This document shows, one piece after another, positions 54,736 through 63,971 of a stretch of DNA of 64,000 bases. A model generated the notes under the pieces. The model did not search any database, was not told the DNA's origin, and saw only the letters and a program-made list of their open reading frames with translations. Every line of letters begins with the position of its first letter. The stretch's first letter is position 1. The stretch comes from Gammaproteobacteria bacterium (GTDB lineage: Bacteria > Pseudomonadota > Gammaproteobacteria > GRL18): assembly GCA_026196615.1 (NCBI GenBank), contig JAPHSW010000017.1, forward strand, positions 21,842-85,841. Direction: 5' to 3'. Made by a program: the position numbers and the translations under genes.

Positions 54736-55203
54736 TTACTGAGTCATTGTCATAAATGTTGTAATTTGGGCGGAAGCTTTTCTTAAGTTTAAGCTCAATA
54801 ATCGTGAAATTCCTTTTAGGATTTTAATGCCAACTTCGGGATGTTTGGTTAGCAGGGTATTAAAATCATCACGTCGTAGAATTAAAATAGTAGAAGCCTG
54901 ACAGGCCCTCACTGTTGCTGAGCGTGTTAAACCATCAATCAGTGCCATTTCACCTAAAGAGTCACCTTCAGAAATTGTTGAAATAATGACTTCTTTACCA
55001 TCAAGTGTTTTAACAATTTCCAGTTTTCCTGATGCAACGAAACTTAGGAAACTTCCATGCTGGCCTTCTTTACAAACCAGGCCACCCATTTGTAATTCTT
55101 TTGGGAATAAGTACTGTGATAATATTGTTGTATCTTCAGTATCTAATTCATTGAAAATAGGAATTTCGGAAATCAGGTATTCAAGTTCTTTATTAATGTT
55201 CAT
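54736..55203 (-). CDS. Stand-alone cyclic-nucleotide-binding domain protein
   Basis: 155 aa from ATG 55203. A single cNMP-binding fold (about 10-130) with GSFLSFVASGKLEIV and the phosphate-binding cassette GDSLGEMALIDGLTRSATVRA, where Glu and Arg are in the positions that contact the nucleotide phosphate. There is no C-terminal helix-turn-helix, so it is not a Crp-type DNA-binding regulator. It may sense cAMP or another nucleotide for a partner protein. Confidence 0.85.
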   Translation of the reverse strand: MNINKELEYLISEIPIFNELDTEDTTILSQYLFPKELQMGGLVCKEGQHGSFLSFVASGKLEIVKTLDGKEVIISTISEGDSLGEMALIDGLTRSATVRACQASTILILRRDDFNTLLTKHPEVGIKILKGISRLLSLNLRKASAQITTFMTMTQ

Positions 55204-55497
55204 AATTAATTTATTTGTTAATCCTCTAGTCAAAACACTTTCATCAAAGTGACAATAAGTTAAAGCGAAGTGACTACCATCGCATTAATAGAAATCATTT
55301 CTCTCACCTAATGATAAAAGAGAAATGAATATTATCAAGGGATGATTACGTATAAATGTAGATTTATGACATTGATCAAACTTACTTCGCAATAAAGTTG
55401 ATATTATTAAAATATACTGTAGTATAATTCCTACACGCAGTTGAGTTTATTCGTTTTATTGATAATTGACTATAAAAAGATAAATAAGAGATTTAAT

Positions 55498-55623
55498 ATG
55501 ATGATGTACTTAATCATAATAGTATCGTTTACAGCAGGATTTTTATTAAGTTCTGTTATTAGTAGCAATACTATTCGCGAAAATAAAGAAACTCCCTTTT
55601 CGCCATCAGATTTTTTTAAGTAA
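55498..55623 (+). CDS. Single-span membrane microprotein, 41 aa
   Basis: Starts at ATG 55498 with an aagaga ribosome site upstream. One hydrophobic helix (about residues 4-21) and a short polar tail (NTIRENKETPFSPSDFFK). A promoter-like TTGATA...TATAAT (spacer 19) lies about 70-100 bp upstream, and a 10-bp terminator stem follows, so it looks like its own transcription unit. No family recognised. Confidence 0.5.
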   Translation: MMMYLIIIVSFTAGFLLSSVISSNTIRENKETPFSPSDFFK

Positions 55624-55634
55624 TAAAAGTTAAA

Positions 55635-55674
55635 ATTAAAGCAGATAAATGGCAATTCATTGGCCTGCTTTAAT
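55635..55674. terminator. Bidirectional terminator between the microprotein and cytochrome c
   Basis: ATTAAAGCAG (55635-55644) pairs perfectly with CTGCTTTAAT (55665-55674). Inside, AATG pairs with CATT. It sits between convergent stops at 55623 and 55728. Confidence 0.65.
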
Positions 55675-55727
55675 CTATAAACCTTTTATTTCTATTTCTT
55701 TCCCAATATATTGTATATATTGAGTGC

Positions 55728-56036
55728 TTATTTGCTCGCAGAGTGTTCTAGTGCGTACTGGCTGACCGCTTTAAGATTATCTCCTGTGATATTAGGGAAC
55801 TTAGGCATCATTAAACTGCCAGATGAGATCTTTTTAGCAAAAAATTCAGCATTCTTTTTATCATTTGCCAGTTCATAATAAACATTGTCCTTGCCTTCAA
55901 TCGCCTCATGACACTCTAGACAGGCCCCTTTAAATATATCTTCTCCTGTTGCCCCAGCGGCTGGCGTATAGTCACGGCTACAACCCGCAAGCAATAGTGT
56001 TGTGGTTGCTGCTGTTAACATAAGTAATTTCTTCAT
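55728..56036 (-). CDS. Monohaem c-type cytochrome lipoprotein
   Basis: 102 aa. Lipobox LAGC with Cys19, haem motif C39LECH43, and a probable axial methionine among Met76/Met77 (SLMMPKF). A small soluble-type cytochrome c tethered to a membrane, probably a periplasmic electron carrier. Ribosome site aaagga precedes the ATG. It is divergent from rimO. Confidence 0.9.
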   Translation of the reverse strand: MKKLLMLTAATTTLLLAGCSRDYTPAAGATGEDIFKGACLECHEAIEGKDNVYYELANDKKNAEFFAKKISSGSLMMPKFPNITGDNLKAVSQYALEHSASK

Positions 56037-56180
56037 TTTTAATCCTTTAGATTATTTGATTTAAATTTGGGTGGCTGATAATAGCATAAGCCTTGAGCCA
56101 TTAATGTTGGTATAATGACTTCATTTTTCAAGCAGTCGTTTAATACGGTTATTTATCAGACTTACTTTTTAAGGGTGGTT

Positions 56181-57515
56181 ATGGGTGCTCATAAAATCGG
56201 TTTTATCAGTTTAGGATGTCCAAAAGCATTAGTGGATTCAGAGCAAATCCTGACGCGTCTTCGTGCTGAAGGTTATGATATCAGTGGTTCTTATCAAAAT
56301 GCAGATATGGTTGTAGTTAATACCTGTGGCTTTATTGATGAAGCTGTTGAGGAATCACTTGATGCAATTGGGGAAGCCCTCGCAGAAAATGGCAAAGTTA
56401 TTGTTACGGGATGTTTAGGCGGTAAAGGTGATATTGTTCAGCAGACTCATCCTCAAGTGCTCGCAGTTACAGGCCCTCATGCTTTGGAAGAAGTGATGGA
56501 AGCCATACACGAGCATATCCCACCTGAACATGATCCTTATACCAGTTTAATACCAGAAGGTGGTATTAAACTGACGCCCAGACATTATGCTTATCTGAAA
56601 ATATCTGAAGGTTGTAACCATAGTTGTAGTTTTTGTATTATTCCTTCATTACGGGGTAAATTGGTCAGCCGACCTATAGGTGATGTTTTACAGGATGCTG
56701 AAAATCTGGTTCATGCAGGTGTTCGAGAGCTATTAGTGGTTTCACAAGATACTTCAGCTTATGGCCTGGATACAAAATACCAAATGGGATTTCATCAAGG
56801 CAAACCTGTGAAGACCCGTTTTAAAGAAATGGCCTCAGCTTTAGGCGATCTGGATGCCTGGGTGAGGATGCATTATGTTTATCCTTATCCTCATGTGGAT
56901 GAGATTATCCCTTTGATGGCAGAAGGAAAAATACTACCGTATCTGGATGTACCTTTACAACATTCATCACCAGGTATTTTAAAAGCAATGAAACGTCCAG
57001 CTAATACGGAAAATATGCTAAATCGGATTGCCTCATGGCGTGATGTGTGTCCGGATATTACTTTGAGAAGTACCTTTATTGTGGGGTTCCCAGGTGAGAC
57101 AGAAGAAGATTTTGATGATTTATTGAATTTTACCAGAGAGATTCAATTTGATCGTATTGGTGCCTTTAAATATTCACCGGTAGAAGGTGCTCCTGCCAAT
57201 CAATTAGCTGATCCAGTTCCTGAATCTTTAAAAGAAGAACGTTTGGAGCGTTTAATGGAAGTCCAGTCTGAAATTAGCTTTAATAAATTACAGTCAAAAG
57301 TTGGACAAACCATGAGAGTGATCATTGATACCATTGATGAAAAAGGATTGATTGCTCGTAGTGCTGCTGATGCGCCTGATGTGGATGGTCTGGTTTTTGT
57401 TGACCCTCTGGAAGATTCACAAATTGATCAGGCGGCAGGGCTCAATCCAGGTGATTTTATTGATGTTGAAATCATTGATAATAGTGAACACGATCTTTTT
57501 GCGGAGTTAAAATGA
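56181..57515 (+). CDS. rimO: Ribosomal protein uS12 methylthiotransferase RimO
   Basis: Radical-SAM enzyme that methylthiolates Asp88 of S12. 444 aa from ATG 56181 ([21 protein letters not shown]), close to E. coli RimO (441); an in-frame ATG at 56115 is less likely because agggtgg lies just before 56181. The N-terminal UPF0004 domain holds three cysteines, the radical motif is [11 protein letters not shown], and a TRAM domain ends the protein. Overlaps cmoA by 4 bp. Confidence 0.96.
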   Translation: MGAHKIGFISLGCPKALVDSEQILTRLRAEGYDISGSYQNADMVVVNTCGFIDEAVEESLDAIGEALAENGKVIVTGCLGGKGDIVQQTHPQVLAVTGPHALEEVMEAIHEHIPPEHDPYTSLIPEGGIKLTPRHYAYLKISEGCNHSCSFCIIPSLRGKLVSRPIGDVLQDAENLVHAGVRELLVVSQDTSAYGLDTKYQMGFHQGKPVKTRFKEMASALGDLDAWVRMHYVYPYPHVDEIIPLMAEGKILPYLDVPLQHSSPGILKAMKRPANTENMLNRIASWRDVCPDITLRSTFIVGFPGETEEDFDDLLNFTREIQFDRIGAFKYSPVEGAPANQLADPVPESLKEERLERLMEVQSEISFNKLQSKVGQTMRVIIDTIDEKGLIARSAADAPDVDGLVFVDPLEDSQIDQAAGLNPGDFIDVEIIDNSEHDLFAELK

Positions 57516-58261
57516 AAGCTGTAAAGGATAGAGATACTCTTTATTCTCAGCCCTTAGATAAACTGGTTGATTTCAACTTTGATGAAAAAGTAGCGAATGT
57601 TTTTCCTGATATGATCAATCGTTCAGTACCGGGTTATGCCAGTATTGTAGCGATGACCGGTATTTTATCAGCTGAATTTTATCAACCAGAAACTTCTTGT
57701 TATGATTTAGGATGCTCATTAGGAGCTTCATCTTTATCAATGGCCAAGGCGATAAATGATCCAAATTTGAATATTACTGCTGTTGATAATTCTCAGGCTA
57801 TGTTAGAAAAAGCTCAGACATTATTGGAGCAATCCGGTAACAATGAAAATAATCTGAGTTGTATTAATTTTATTTGTGATGATATAAACCAGATTGATAT
57901 TAATAATGCATCAGTGGTTGTGATGAATTTTACATTGCAGTTTATAGCACCAGAACGCCGCTCAGACTTATTAAAAAAAATCTATCATGGCATGAAAAAA
58001 GATGGCATTCTTATCTTGTCAGAAAAGTTAAACTATACCGATAAGGATCAACAACAACTATTAATCGATATGCATCATTTCTTTAAAAAAGCGAATGGCT
58101 ACAGCCAATTGGAAATCAGTCAAAAAAGACAAACTTTGGAAAATGTTCTTTTACCAGAAACCCTTGAACAACATAAAGTACGATTAAAAAAAGTTGGCTT
58201 TAGGCAAACAGAACAATGGTTCCAGTGTTTTAATTTTTCTTCTATTATTGCAATTAAATAA
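57512..58261 (+). CDS. cmoA: Carboxy-SAM synthase CmoA
   Basis: Makes carboxy-S-adenosylmethionine from SAM and prephenate. 249 aa (E. coli 247) with SAM-site [13 protein letters not shown] near residue 68 and the early [20 protein letters not shown] signature. ATGA overlap with rimO and cmoB 18 bp downstream indicate an operon. Confidence 0.96.
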   Translation: MKAVKDRDTLYSQPLDKLVDFNFDEKVANVFPDMINRSVPGYASIVAMTGILSAEFYQPETSCYDLGCSLGASSLSMAKAINDPNLNITAVDNSQAMLEKAQTLLEQSGNNENNLSCINFICDDINQIDINNASVVVMNFTLQFIAPERRSDLLKKIYHGMKKDGILILSEKLNYTDKDQQQLLIDMHHFFKKANGYSQLEISQKRQTLENVLLPETLEQHKVRLKKVGFRQTEQWFQCFNFSSIIAIK

Positions 58262-58279
58262 CATTAATAATTACATCAT

Positions 58280-59254
58280 ATGTCTGACTCTACTTCTTGT
58301 TACGAATCTCTTTATCAAGCTATGCAAGATACTGCACTGGAAAACTGGGCTAAGGAATTGCCCACACAAATTGAGCAATTATCTGCTGAAAGTCATGGTG
58401 ATTATGCGCGTTGGAATAGTGCATTATCAGAATTACCCAAGGTTGAAAATTGTGATGTTGATTTTAAAGCAGACAATTTACAAATCAATGTTAAAGATGC
58501 AATTGATAATATTCAACTTGAAGCAACACTCAAAAAATTATCTCCATGGCGTAAAGGACCCTATCAAATTAATGATGTACTTATTGATACAGAGTGGCGT
58601 TCAGACTGGAAATGGAACAGAATTAAAGAACACTTATCACCTTTAACGAATCGCACCGTTCTGGATATTGGCTGTGGTAATGGCTATCACTGTTGGCGTA
58701 TGCATGGTGAAGGAGCCGGTTTAGTAATAGGAGTCGATCCTTCCTGGTTATTTTGGATACAGTTTCAAGCGATGAAACATTTTATGGGAGATAAACCTGT
58801 TCATCTATTACCTTTTGGCATTGAACAATTACCTAATGCTTTAAATGCATTTGACACGGTATTTTCAATGGGTGTTTTTTATCATCGAAGGTCACCCATC
58901 GATCATTTATTGCAACTAAAAAGTACTTTACGTCAGGGTGGTGAGCTGGTTTTAGAAACGCTTATTATTGAAGGCAAAGAAGGGGAGTCTCTGGTTCCGG
59001 ATAATCGTTATGCTAAAATGCGTAACGTCTGGTTTTTACCAACTGTTAAAACAATGACACAATGGATGACACGTTGTGGTTTTGAAAATATTAAAGTGGT
59101 TGATATTAACCAAACGTCAATAGAAGAGCAACGTACGACTTCATGGATGCCTTATGAATCTCTCAAAGATTTTCTGGATCCAAATGATATGAACAAAACA
59201 ATTGAAGGTTATCCAGCACCAAAACGTGCAACTTTTATTTTAACAAAACCCTAG
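58280..59254 (+). CDS. cmoB: tRNA U34 carboxymethyltransferase CmoB
   Basis: Uses carboxy-SAM to turn ho5U34 into cmo5U34 in tRNA. 324 aa (E. coli 323). Signatures are LSPWRKGPYQINDVLIDTEWRSDWKW near residue 87, VLDIGCGNGYHCWRM near residue 127 and SMGVFYHRRSPIDHL. Directly follows cmoA. Confidence 0.97.
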   Translation: MSDSTSCYESLYQAMQDTALENWAKELPTQIEQLSAESHGDYARWNSALSELPKVENCDVDFKADNLQINVKDAIDNIQLEATLKKLSPWRKGPYQINDVLIDTEWRSDWKWNRIKEHLSPLTNRTVLDIGCGNGYHCWRMHGEGAGLVIGVDPSWLFWIQFQAMKHFMGDKPVHLLPFGIEQLPNALNAFDTVFSMGVFYHRRSPIDHLLQLKSTLRQGGELVLETLIIEGKEGESLVPDNRYAKMRNVWFLPTVKTMTQWMTRCGFENIKVVDINQTSIEEQRTTSWMPYESLKDFLDPNDMNKTIEGYPAPKRATFILTKP

Positions 59255-59358
59255 TTTGAGAAAAAATAGTTACACAAAACTGTGGCTGGAAAAACCAAAT
59301 TTGCACAAATTTTTTAATCTCGATATATTTAAAATTTAGATAAACGAGTGAAATTCTA

Positions 59359-59682
59359 ATGAGTAAAAATCAAACAAAACACATACCACCTATCTTTGTT
59401 GGTGAAAGTAAAATTCACGGTAAAGGATTATTTGCTTCAAGAGATATTAAAAAAGGCGAATTAATCGGTGAATTTAAATGTACACCAGCCAAAAAAGATG
59501 GCCCCCATGTACTATGGATTGAAGAAGATCTGGGCTATAAAGTTCTCGATGATTTCAAATATATTAATCATAATAATAAAGCCAATGCGGCTTATTATGA
59601 TGACTTCACCGTGATGTCGATTCGAAAAATAAAAAAAGGAGATGAAATCACCCATTATTATGGAGAAGATTGGGGCGATTGA
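59359..59682 (+). CDS. Small SET-domain protein
   Basis: 107 aa that consist of a minimal SET fold: SKIHGKGLFASRDIKKGELI at the N-terminus, YINHNNKANAAYYDD (the NHS-type motif) and GDEITHYYGEDW at the C-terminus. SET proteins are SAM-dependent lysine methyltransferases; here the pre- and post-SET parts are missing, so activity and target are uncertain. The last 35 bp overlap the convergent rhombosortase gene. Confidence 0.82.
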   Translation: MSKNQTKHIPPIFVGESKIHGKGLFASRDIKKGELIGEFKCTPAKKDGPHVLWIEEDLGYKVLDDFKYINHNNKANAAYYDDFTVMSIRKIKKGDEITHYYGEDWGD

Positions 59683-60292
59683 ATTCAATTCCTTTATTCT
59701 TTTTTATGAATAAAATAAAAGCCACCAGAATCGTACCAGCCATAAAACCAATCAAGTGAACTTGTGGTGCAGCTTGCCAGTTAATATGACTGAATATTGC
59801 CTGCTGAGTATGAATTTCAATTAGTATTTTTAAAAAACTGCTGACATAAATTACTATTAATAATAATTGGAAAAACAATTGTCCACTATATTTCTGATTT
59901 TGTTGGAATAGAACAATGACTAATAAAGTATTTAATACTCCTGAAAATCCAGCATAATTTATAATGCCAATAGAATTAACCCAGAGATAATAATCAATAC
60001 TGACAATTCCTGCTAATAGTGATATGAAAAGCAATAGGCGATTATCACGTTCAATTAATAGTGACAGAATTAGTAAAGCGCAAAGATTCCAGGTGAGATG
60101 TTCTAAATCAGAATGAACGATATGAGCAGTGAACAGACGCCATAATTCACCATTAGAAATTGCTTCCTGATTGAAATACAATATTTCTGGAACTGCCCCT
60201 ATTGTGAAAAAAAGAGCACTTATTAAGCTTGATAGAAAAATACTTATTCTATATCTTTTGATGAAGTGTTGTGTGGTATCTAATAAATTCAT
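59648..60292 (-). CDS. rrtA: Rhombosortase-type rhomboid intramembrane protease
   Basis: 214 aa from ATG 60292 (an in-frame TTG lies at 60337). About six membrane spans. Rhomboid hallmarks: GELWRLFTAHIVHSDLEHLTWN near residue 48, the catalytic GFSG with Ser117 and the partner His179 in APQVHLIGF. Short length and this sequence pattern fit rhombosortase, which cleaves and lipid-links GlyGly-CTERM proteins. A GlyGly-CTERM protein is encoded just upstream on the same strand. Confidence 0.82.
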   Translation of the reverse strand: MNLLDTTQHFIKRYRISIFLSSLISALFFTIGAVPEILYFNQEAISNGELWRLFTAHIVHSDLEHLTWNLCALLILSLLIERDNRLLLFISLLAGIVSIDYYLWVNSIGIINYAGFSGVLNTLLVIVLFQQNQKYSGQLFFQLLLIVIYVSSFLKILIEIHTQQAIFSHINWQAAPQVHLIGFMAGTILVAFILFIKKNKGIEFNRPNLLHNNG

Positions 60293-60337
60293 TGTATTTT
60301 CTTTGTATATGAAATTATAAAAACAATATTTATTCAA

Positions 60338-60517
60338 AAAATATAATATTGATAACTGTGTTGCCTGGCTAGTCTATCTAAAGAAACTCTAAGTCAATTA
60401 ATGACTGTTGAACAAAATATTAATCAAAATTTTAAATAGTGACATCCATGTCATATCCTCTTTGTTATAAAGAGAATTCCGTGTGATAAGCGAGATTATT
60501 CAGAGTAGTCAATTATT
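60338..60517. other. Gap with two short dyads between VIT/vWA and rhombosortase genes
   Basis: TGACAT-CC-ATGTCA (60440-60453) and CTCTTT-N5-AAAGAG (60458-60474) lie between the two minus-strand genes. Either could attenuate transcription from the substrate gene into the protease gene. Confidence 0.4.
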
Positions 60518-62656
60518 TTAAACCTTACTCTTTGAAGAATTTTTTTCTGCTCTAAAAAATATCAACAAAGGTAGCAGCATTAATACACTCCAAAAATTTA
60601 ATGCACCTCCATGACCACCACCGCCAACATACGAACGATTACTCTTATACATAGGTTGTTGCTGATCAACTTGACGACTCTGAGGTGCTTGTTTAGCTCG
60701 TATACTACGAGCTTGATTTTCAGTCTTAATTCTGGCGTTATTTGCACGTTGTATATTGTACTGTTTAAACTGAGCTTCTTCTAAGACTATCATTGACGTA
60801 TGTTGAGTGACTAGACCATACTCTTTAGCGATATCAACAATGGCCTGTTTTTTGTCTTCAGACTCATTATTATTTCCTCCAAAGTTATCAATTTGGTTCT
60901 GATACGTTGTAATAGTATTAAATGCCCATAAACGCTCTATTTCAGGATGTTCAGTACTTATAGCAGGAAACTTAAATTGGCTGCTATAATTTTTTCTCTC
61001 ACCAGAAATTTTGCTGGAAAAAGTAACTTTAGCTTCTTTGTCATTCTCTCCCCAGTAGTGTCCCAGTAGAACCAGTTGCTCACCTCGATATAAGCTTCCA
61101 GGTGCTTCAGGCTGTACATTAGTTACCTTTATGCCAGAGATTTTTACATCGACATCATGCATTGCTTCAAAAGATACCTTACTTGTGGCTAACATAATAC
61201 GACCGACAATATCATCATTATTTGAAACATTAACGGAGAATCCATTGGATGCTTCGGTTAAATTTTCTAGTAAAGGTTTATTGGCAGAATTACCCATAAC
61301 AAAAGTGAACAGACGAACATCCTTGCTTTTTATTAATTTAATAAATTGTTTTTGTTCAGTGACACCTACATTGGCAACACCATCAGTTACCAAAACAATG
61401 GCACTGGTTCTATCACTATCCAGCTTCTTAATGGCCATACTTAAACCGTCATAAACATTCGTACCACCTTGAGGTTTAATTGCTTCAACTTCTTGAATGA
61501 GCTGAGAAATATTACTGTTTGAAGCTAAAGTGTAGCCTGAGGTTAGTTCAGATGCTTTGTTATTAAATAAAATAACTTTCACTCGATCATTAGGTGACAT
61601 TTGTTTTAATGCACGTTTTACACCTTCAGCAAGTGTTTGGTATTTACCTTTCATTGAACCTGAAATGTCCAGAATAAATACCCAGTCTTTGCCTTCATTA
61701 ATGGGTTGTAAATCAATACCAGGGGTTAAAGTCATCATAAATGTACCGCGGGCATTTGCTTCAGGCTTATAAGTAATCATTTCAACTGCCCCCGGAAGAT
61801 TATCAGCTAAACGCCAGTAAACAACCATATCTTTGTCTAAGGTATAAGCTGAGTTTGATGAAGAAACCTGACTAATTGCTTGCTCTAATTTAACATCTGT
61901 TTCCTCTTCTCCTTGACGTTGTGCTGCTTCAGTAGAAGTTTGACTTCCCATAGTGACAGTCCACACTTGATCGGTTTGTTGATTGACCTGTGCCTTTGGT
62001 TGATTGGGAACTCGAATGCCTTTTACTGGCCAGGAAGATTTTATTTGTAAATCAAAGCTAAAGTGGTTCTTTACAGTGCTATTATTGTTCCAGAAGGCAA
62101 GTTGCTCTTCATCAACACCGCCATCTTCTAGTGGATAGACATAACGTCCAATACCACTATCCATATCGGTCTTTTGCACATAAACCAGTTTAATTTTGAC
62201 TTCTTTTCCAGCTCTGACTGGAGTGACCGAAATTTCAAAGGTTTTATAGCCTTTTTGCTCTGTTAAAGCTGTCTGACGACCTGCTTGTTTTTCTTTGTCA
62301 TATATATCACGTGCCTGTTTTTTTTCTAATACTTCACCAACAACAGGTTTGCCATCAACCCAGAAAATGAATTCACCAACTGCTGCTTTATCTGGAATAG
62401 GGAAAGAGTAGAGTGCTTCAAGGTCTTGATTATGTGGGTTTTTAAAAATCTGTTCTACAGAAGTAGTGGCAAAACCATCTTCAAGAATAACATTCACTTT
62501 ATGTGATTGAATGTCCAACTCAGGCAGATTCGAATTAGTAGGGGGCAATAAACCTGCAGCCATAGCTCCAGAGCTTAGGGATGATAAGAATAGAAAAGCA
62601 ACAAGCCCAAGCTGCTGCATTGCTCTTTGTAATAGATGAGTTTTTATTGAAAACAT
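60518..62656 (-). CDS. VIT and von Willebrand A domain surface protein with GlyGly-CTERM tail
   Basis: 712 aa. Signal peptide (about 13-33, cleavage near AMAAGL), VIT domain (about 48-180), vWA domain (about 325-500) with MIDAS motif D330ISGS, GGTNVYDG and VTDGVANVG, then a C-terminal sorting signal from residue 677: VGGGGHGG, a hydrophobic helix (LNFWSVLMLLPLLIFF) and a basic end. The architecture matches the inter-alpha-trypsin-inhibitor-like family of marine proteobacteria (often LPXTG-sorted), but here the tail is GlyGly-CTERM. Strong ribosome site ggag before ATG 62656. Confidence 0.88.
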   Translation of the reverse strand: MFSIKTHLLQRAMQQLGLVAFLFLSSLSSGAMAAGLLPPTNSNLPELDIQSHKVNVILEDGFATTSVEQIFKNPHNQDLEALYSFPIPDKAAVGEFIFWVDGKPVVGEVLEKKQARDIYDKEKQAGRQTALTEQKGYKTFEISVTPVRAGKEVKIKLVYVQKTDMDSGIGRYVYPLEDGGVDEEQLAFWNNNSTVKNHFSFDLQIKSSWPVKGIRVPNQPKAQVNQQTDQVWTVTMGSQTSTEAAQRQGEEETDVKLEQAISQVSSSNSAYTLDKDMVVYWRLADNLPGAVEMITYKPEANARGTFMMTLTPGIDLQPINEGKDWVFILDISGSMKGKYQTLAEGVKRALKQMSPNDRVKVILFNNKASELTSGYTLASNSNISQLIQEVEAIKPQGGTNVYDGLSMAIKKLDSDRTSAIVLVTDGVANVGVTEQKQFIKLIKSKDVRLFTFVMGNSANKPLLENLTEASNGFSVNVSNNDDIVGRIMLATSKVSFEAMHDVDVKISGIKVTNVQPEAPGSLYRGEQLVLLGHYWGENDKEAKVTFSSKISGERKNYSSQFKFPAISTEHPEIERLWAFNTITTYQNQIDNFGGNNNESEDKKQAIVDIAKEYGLVTQHTSMIVLEEAQFKQYNIQRANNARIKTENQARSIRAKQAPQSRQVDQQQPMYKSNRSYVGGGGHGGALNFWSVLMLLPLLIFFRAEKNSSKSKV

Positions 62657-62684
62657 GTTGAACTCCTTTTTTGAATTAATAAAT

Positions 62685-62781
62685 CACTGTTTAATTAATG
62701 GGGTTAAAAAAAGATGATTTCTCATCAGTCATAAAATAAAATATTAAACAGTGTTTTATATAAAATAAATCACTGTTTAAT
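62685..62781. promoter_or_regulatory. Three CACTGTTTAAT motifs upstream of the VIT/vWA gene
   Basis: CACTGTTTAAT occurs at 62685-62695 and 62771-62781, and in inverted orientation (ATTAAACAGTG) at 62743-62753. The two direct copies share AATAAATCACTGTTTAAT. The inverted copy contains the dyad AAACA-G-TGTTT. They lie 29-125 bp before the ATG at 62656, a fitting place for an operator array. Confidence 0.5.
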
Positions 62782-63028
62782 AAAAGTCAAGTATTATCTT
62801 CATAATTTATTTGTGAGTTAGTACTATCTGAAACTTTAAAAGAATCGATTCTGAGACGTTGTTTCTGAAATGATTACTCTTGGTTGTTGTAAGAAATACC
62901 CTCTATAAGCTTTTCTCATGATTTAGCGCATTGAAAAAAAATAATGAATTTATTACCCTTTTCTATAAAGGAAGTAAAAAATTATTGTGACAAGCTCAAT
63001 TAATATTTAGCTAAGCTCATTAGGAGAA
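62782..63028. other. Remainder of the divergent gap before hemerythrin
   Basis: No gene is visible. It should hold the hemerythrin promoter; I see no convincing -35/-10 pair. Confidence 0.3.
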
Positions 63029-63034
63029 GTGCTT

Positions 63035-63436
63035 GTGAAAGATTTGATTTGGGACGACTCTTTAAGTGTTGATATTAAGGAAGTGGATGAAGACCACCGC
63101 AGATTGGTGGACTTATATAATATTCTCAATCACTCTGTTGTAGAAGGAGATAAGGATATTTATATTGAAGCCGTAATGGAAGAGCTAATAAGTTGTACTG
63201 TTTGGCACTTCCGGCATGAAGAGCGGTTAATGTTGAAATACAACTATGATGGTTTTGAGGAACACAAGAAAGAGCATCAGGAGCTAATTGAGAGTGCAAT
63301 TGCCTTGCAACAAGATTTACAGCAAAAGGGAAAGAAAGTTTCAAATAAAGAAATTGAGTTTATGGAGCGTTGGCTAGTTGGACACATTCTGGGAGCAGAT
63401 ATGGTGATGGCTGCCTATTTGGGTGAAGTAATGTAG
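63035..63436 (+). CDS. Bacteriohemerythrin
   Basis: 133 aa from GTG 63035, chosen because aggag lies 8 bases upstream (a GTG at 63029 is too close). The four-helix di-iron site is complete: His21, His58, Glu62, His77, His81, His117 and Asp122. Such proteins bind O2 reversibly and may store, deliver or sense oxygen or nitric oxide. No signalling domain is fused. Confidence 0.93.
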   Translation: MKDLIWDDSLSVDIKEVDEDHRRLVDLYNILNHSVVEGDKDIYIEAVMEELISCTVWHFRHEERLMLKYNYDGFEEHKKEHQELIESAIALQQDLQQKGKKVSNKEIEFMERWLVGHILGADMVMAAYLGEVM

Positions 63437-63483
63437 GTTTATTATTAGCAACTCAGACTTCATTCCAGTGGGAAAAATTTAAT

Positions 63484-63681
63484 TTATGCTTGTTGCTGCA
63501 TGTGATTTTTATAAAGGCAAAAATCACATTTTTCTTTGTGGTTGACTTCCTGTATGAGTGGTTTTAATGGTGGGAAAAAACAGAGTGTTCCCTCTGTTTC
63601 CCAACAGGGGTGATCGTCATCACATTCGAACATAATGCATTCTGTCTGTTGACAGTCAAAGTAGTTGTAACATTTTTCCAT
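63484..63681 (-). CDS. Two-CW-type cysteine-rich small protein
   Basis: 65 aa with eight cysteines (4, 10, 15, 20, 26, 33, 51, 54) in the pattern KCYNYFDC...C...C...PCWETEGTLC...CDFC, which matches the small two-CW domain, probably a metal or cluster site. In other bacteria this domain is fused to or near sensory proteins. It is convergent with hemerythrin. Confidence 0.75.
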   Translation of the reverse strand: MEKCYNYFDCQQTECIMFECDDDHPCWETEGTLCFFPPLKPLIQEVNHKEKCDFCLYKNHMQQQA

Positions 63682-63794
63682 ATTAAAATACCGCCATGAA
63701 TTTATTTCTCAACTAATTCAGGAAATTAACTACCTCAGGAACTCACTTACCTTAGAAAAGATGTTTTAGTCTAAAGTGGGTTGTACTAATATTA

Positions 63795-63971
63795 TTATTG
63801 TTCTTTTTTTATAGAATTCAGCTTAAAAGCATCCATGGCCATGCTAAATTCTTCTGTTGATGAAAATACATTCTGGATTTTTTCATGAGAGGTCATGTTG
63901 CTAATGGCAAAATATTCATTAACGATATATTGAATAAATTCATCATTCTCTAATAATTCTTCCAAAATCAT
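63795..63971 (-). CDS. Small acidic protein, paralog of the protein at 28804-28971
   Basis: 58 aa from ATG 63971; a TTG two codons inside (63965) would give better spacing to the aaagga ribosome site. The core LENDEFIQYIVNEYF...EEFSMAMDAFKLNS matches the protein at 28.8 kb at about 27 of 47 positions. Acidic, helical, no membrane span. Function unknown. It lies 113 bp upstream of the two-CW gene on the same strand. Confidence 0.7.
   Translation of the reverse strand: MILEELLENDEFIQYIVNEYFAISNMTSHEKIQNVFSSTEEFSMAMDAFKLNSIKKEQ

Noticed and set aside
55373..55382. FNR/Anr-like TTGATCAA
   Set aside because: The half-sites abut; an FNR box needs four bases between TTGAT and ATCAA.
60518..60640. 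LPXTG sortase signal at the end of the VIT/vWA protein
   Set aside because: No LPxTG is present; the tail is of GlyGly-CTERM type.
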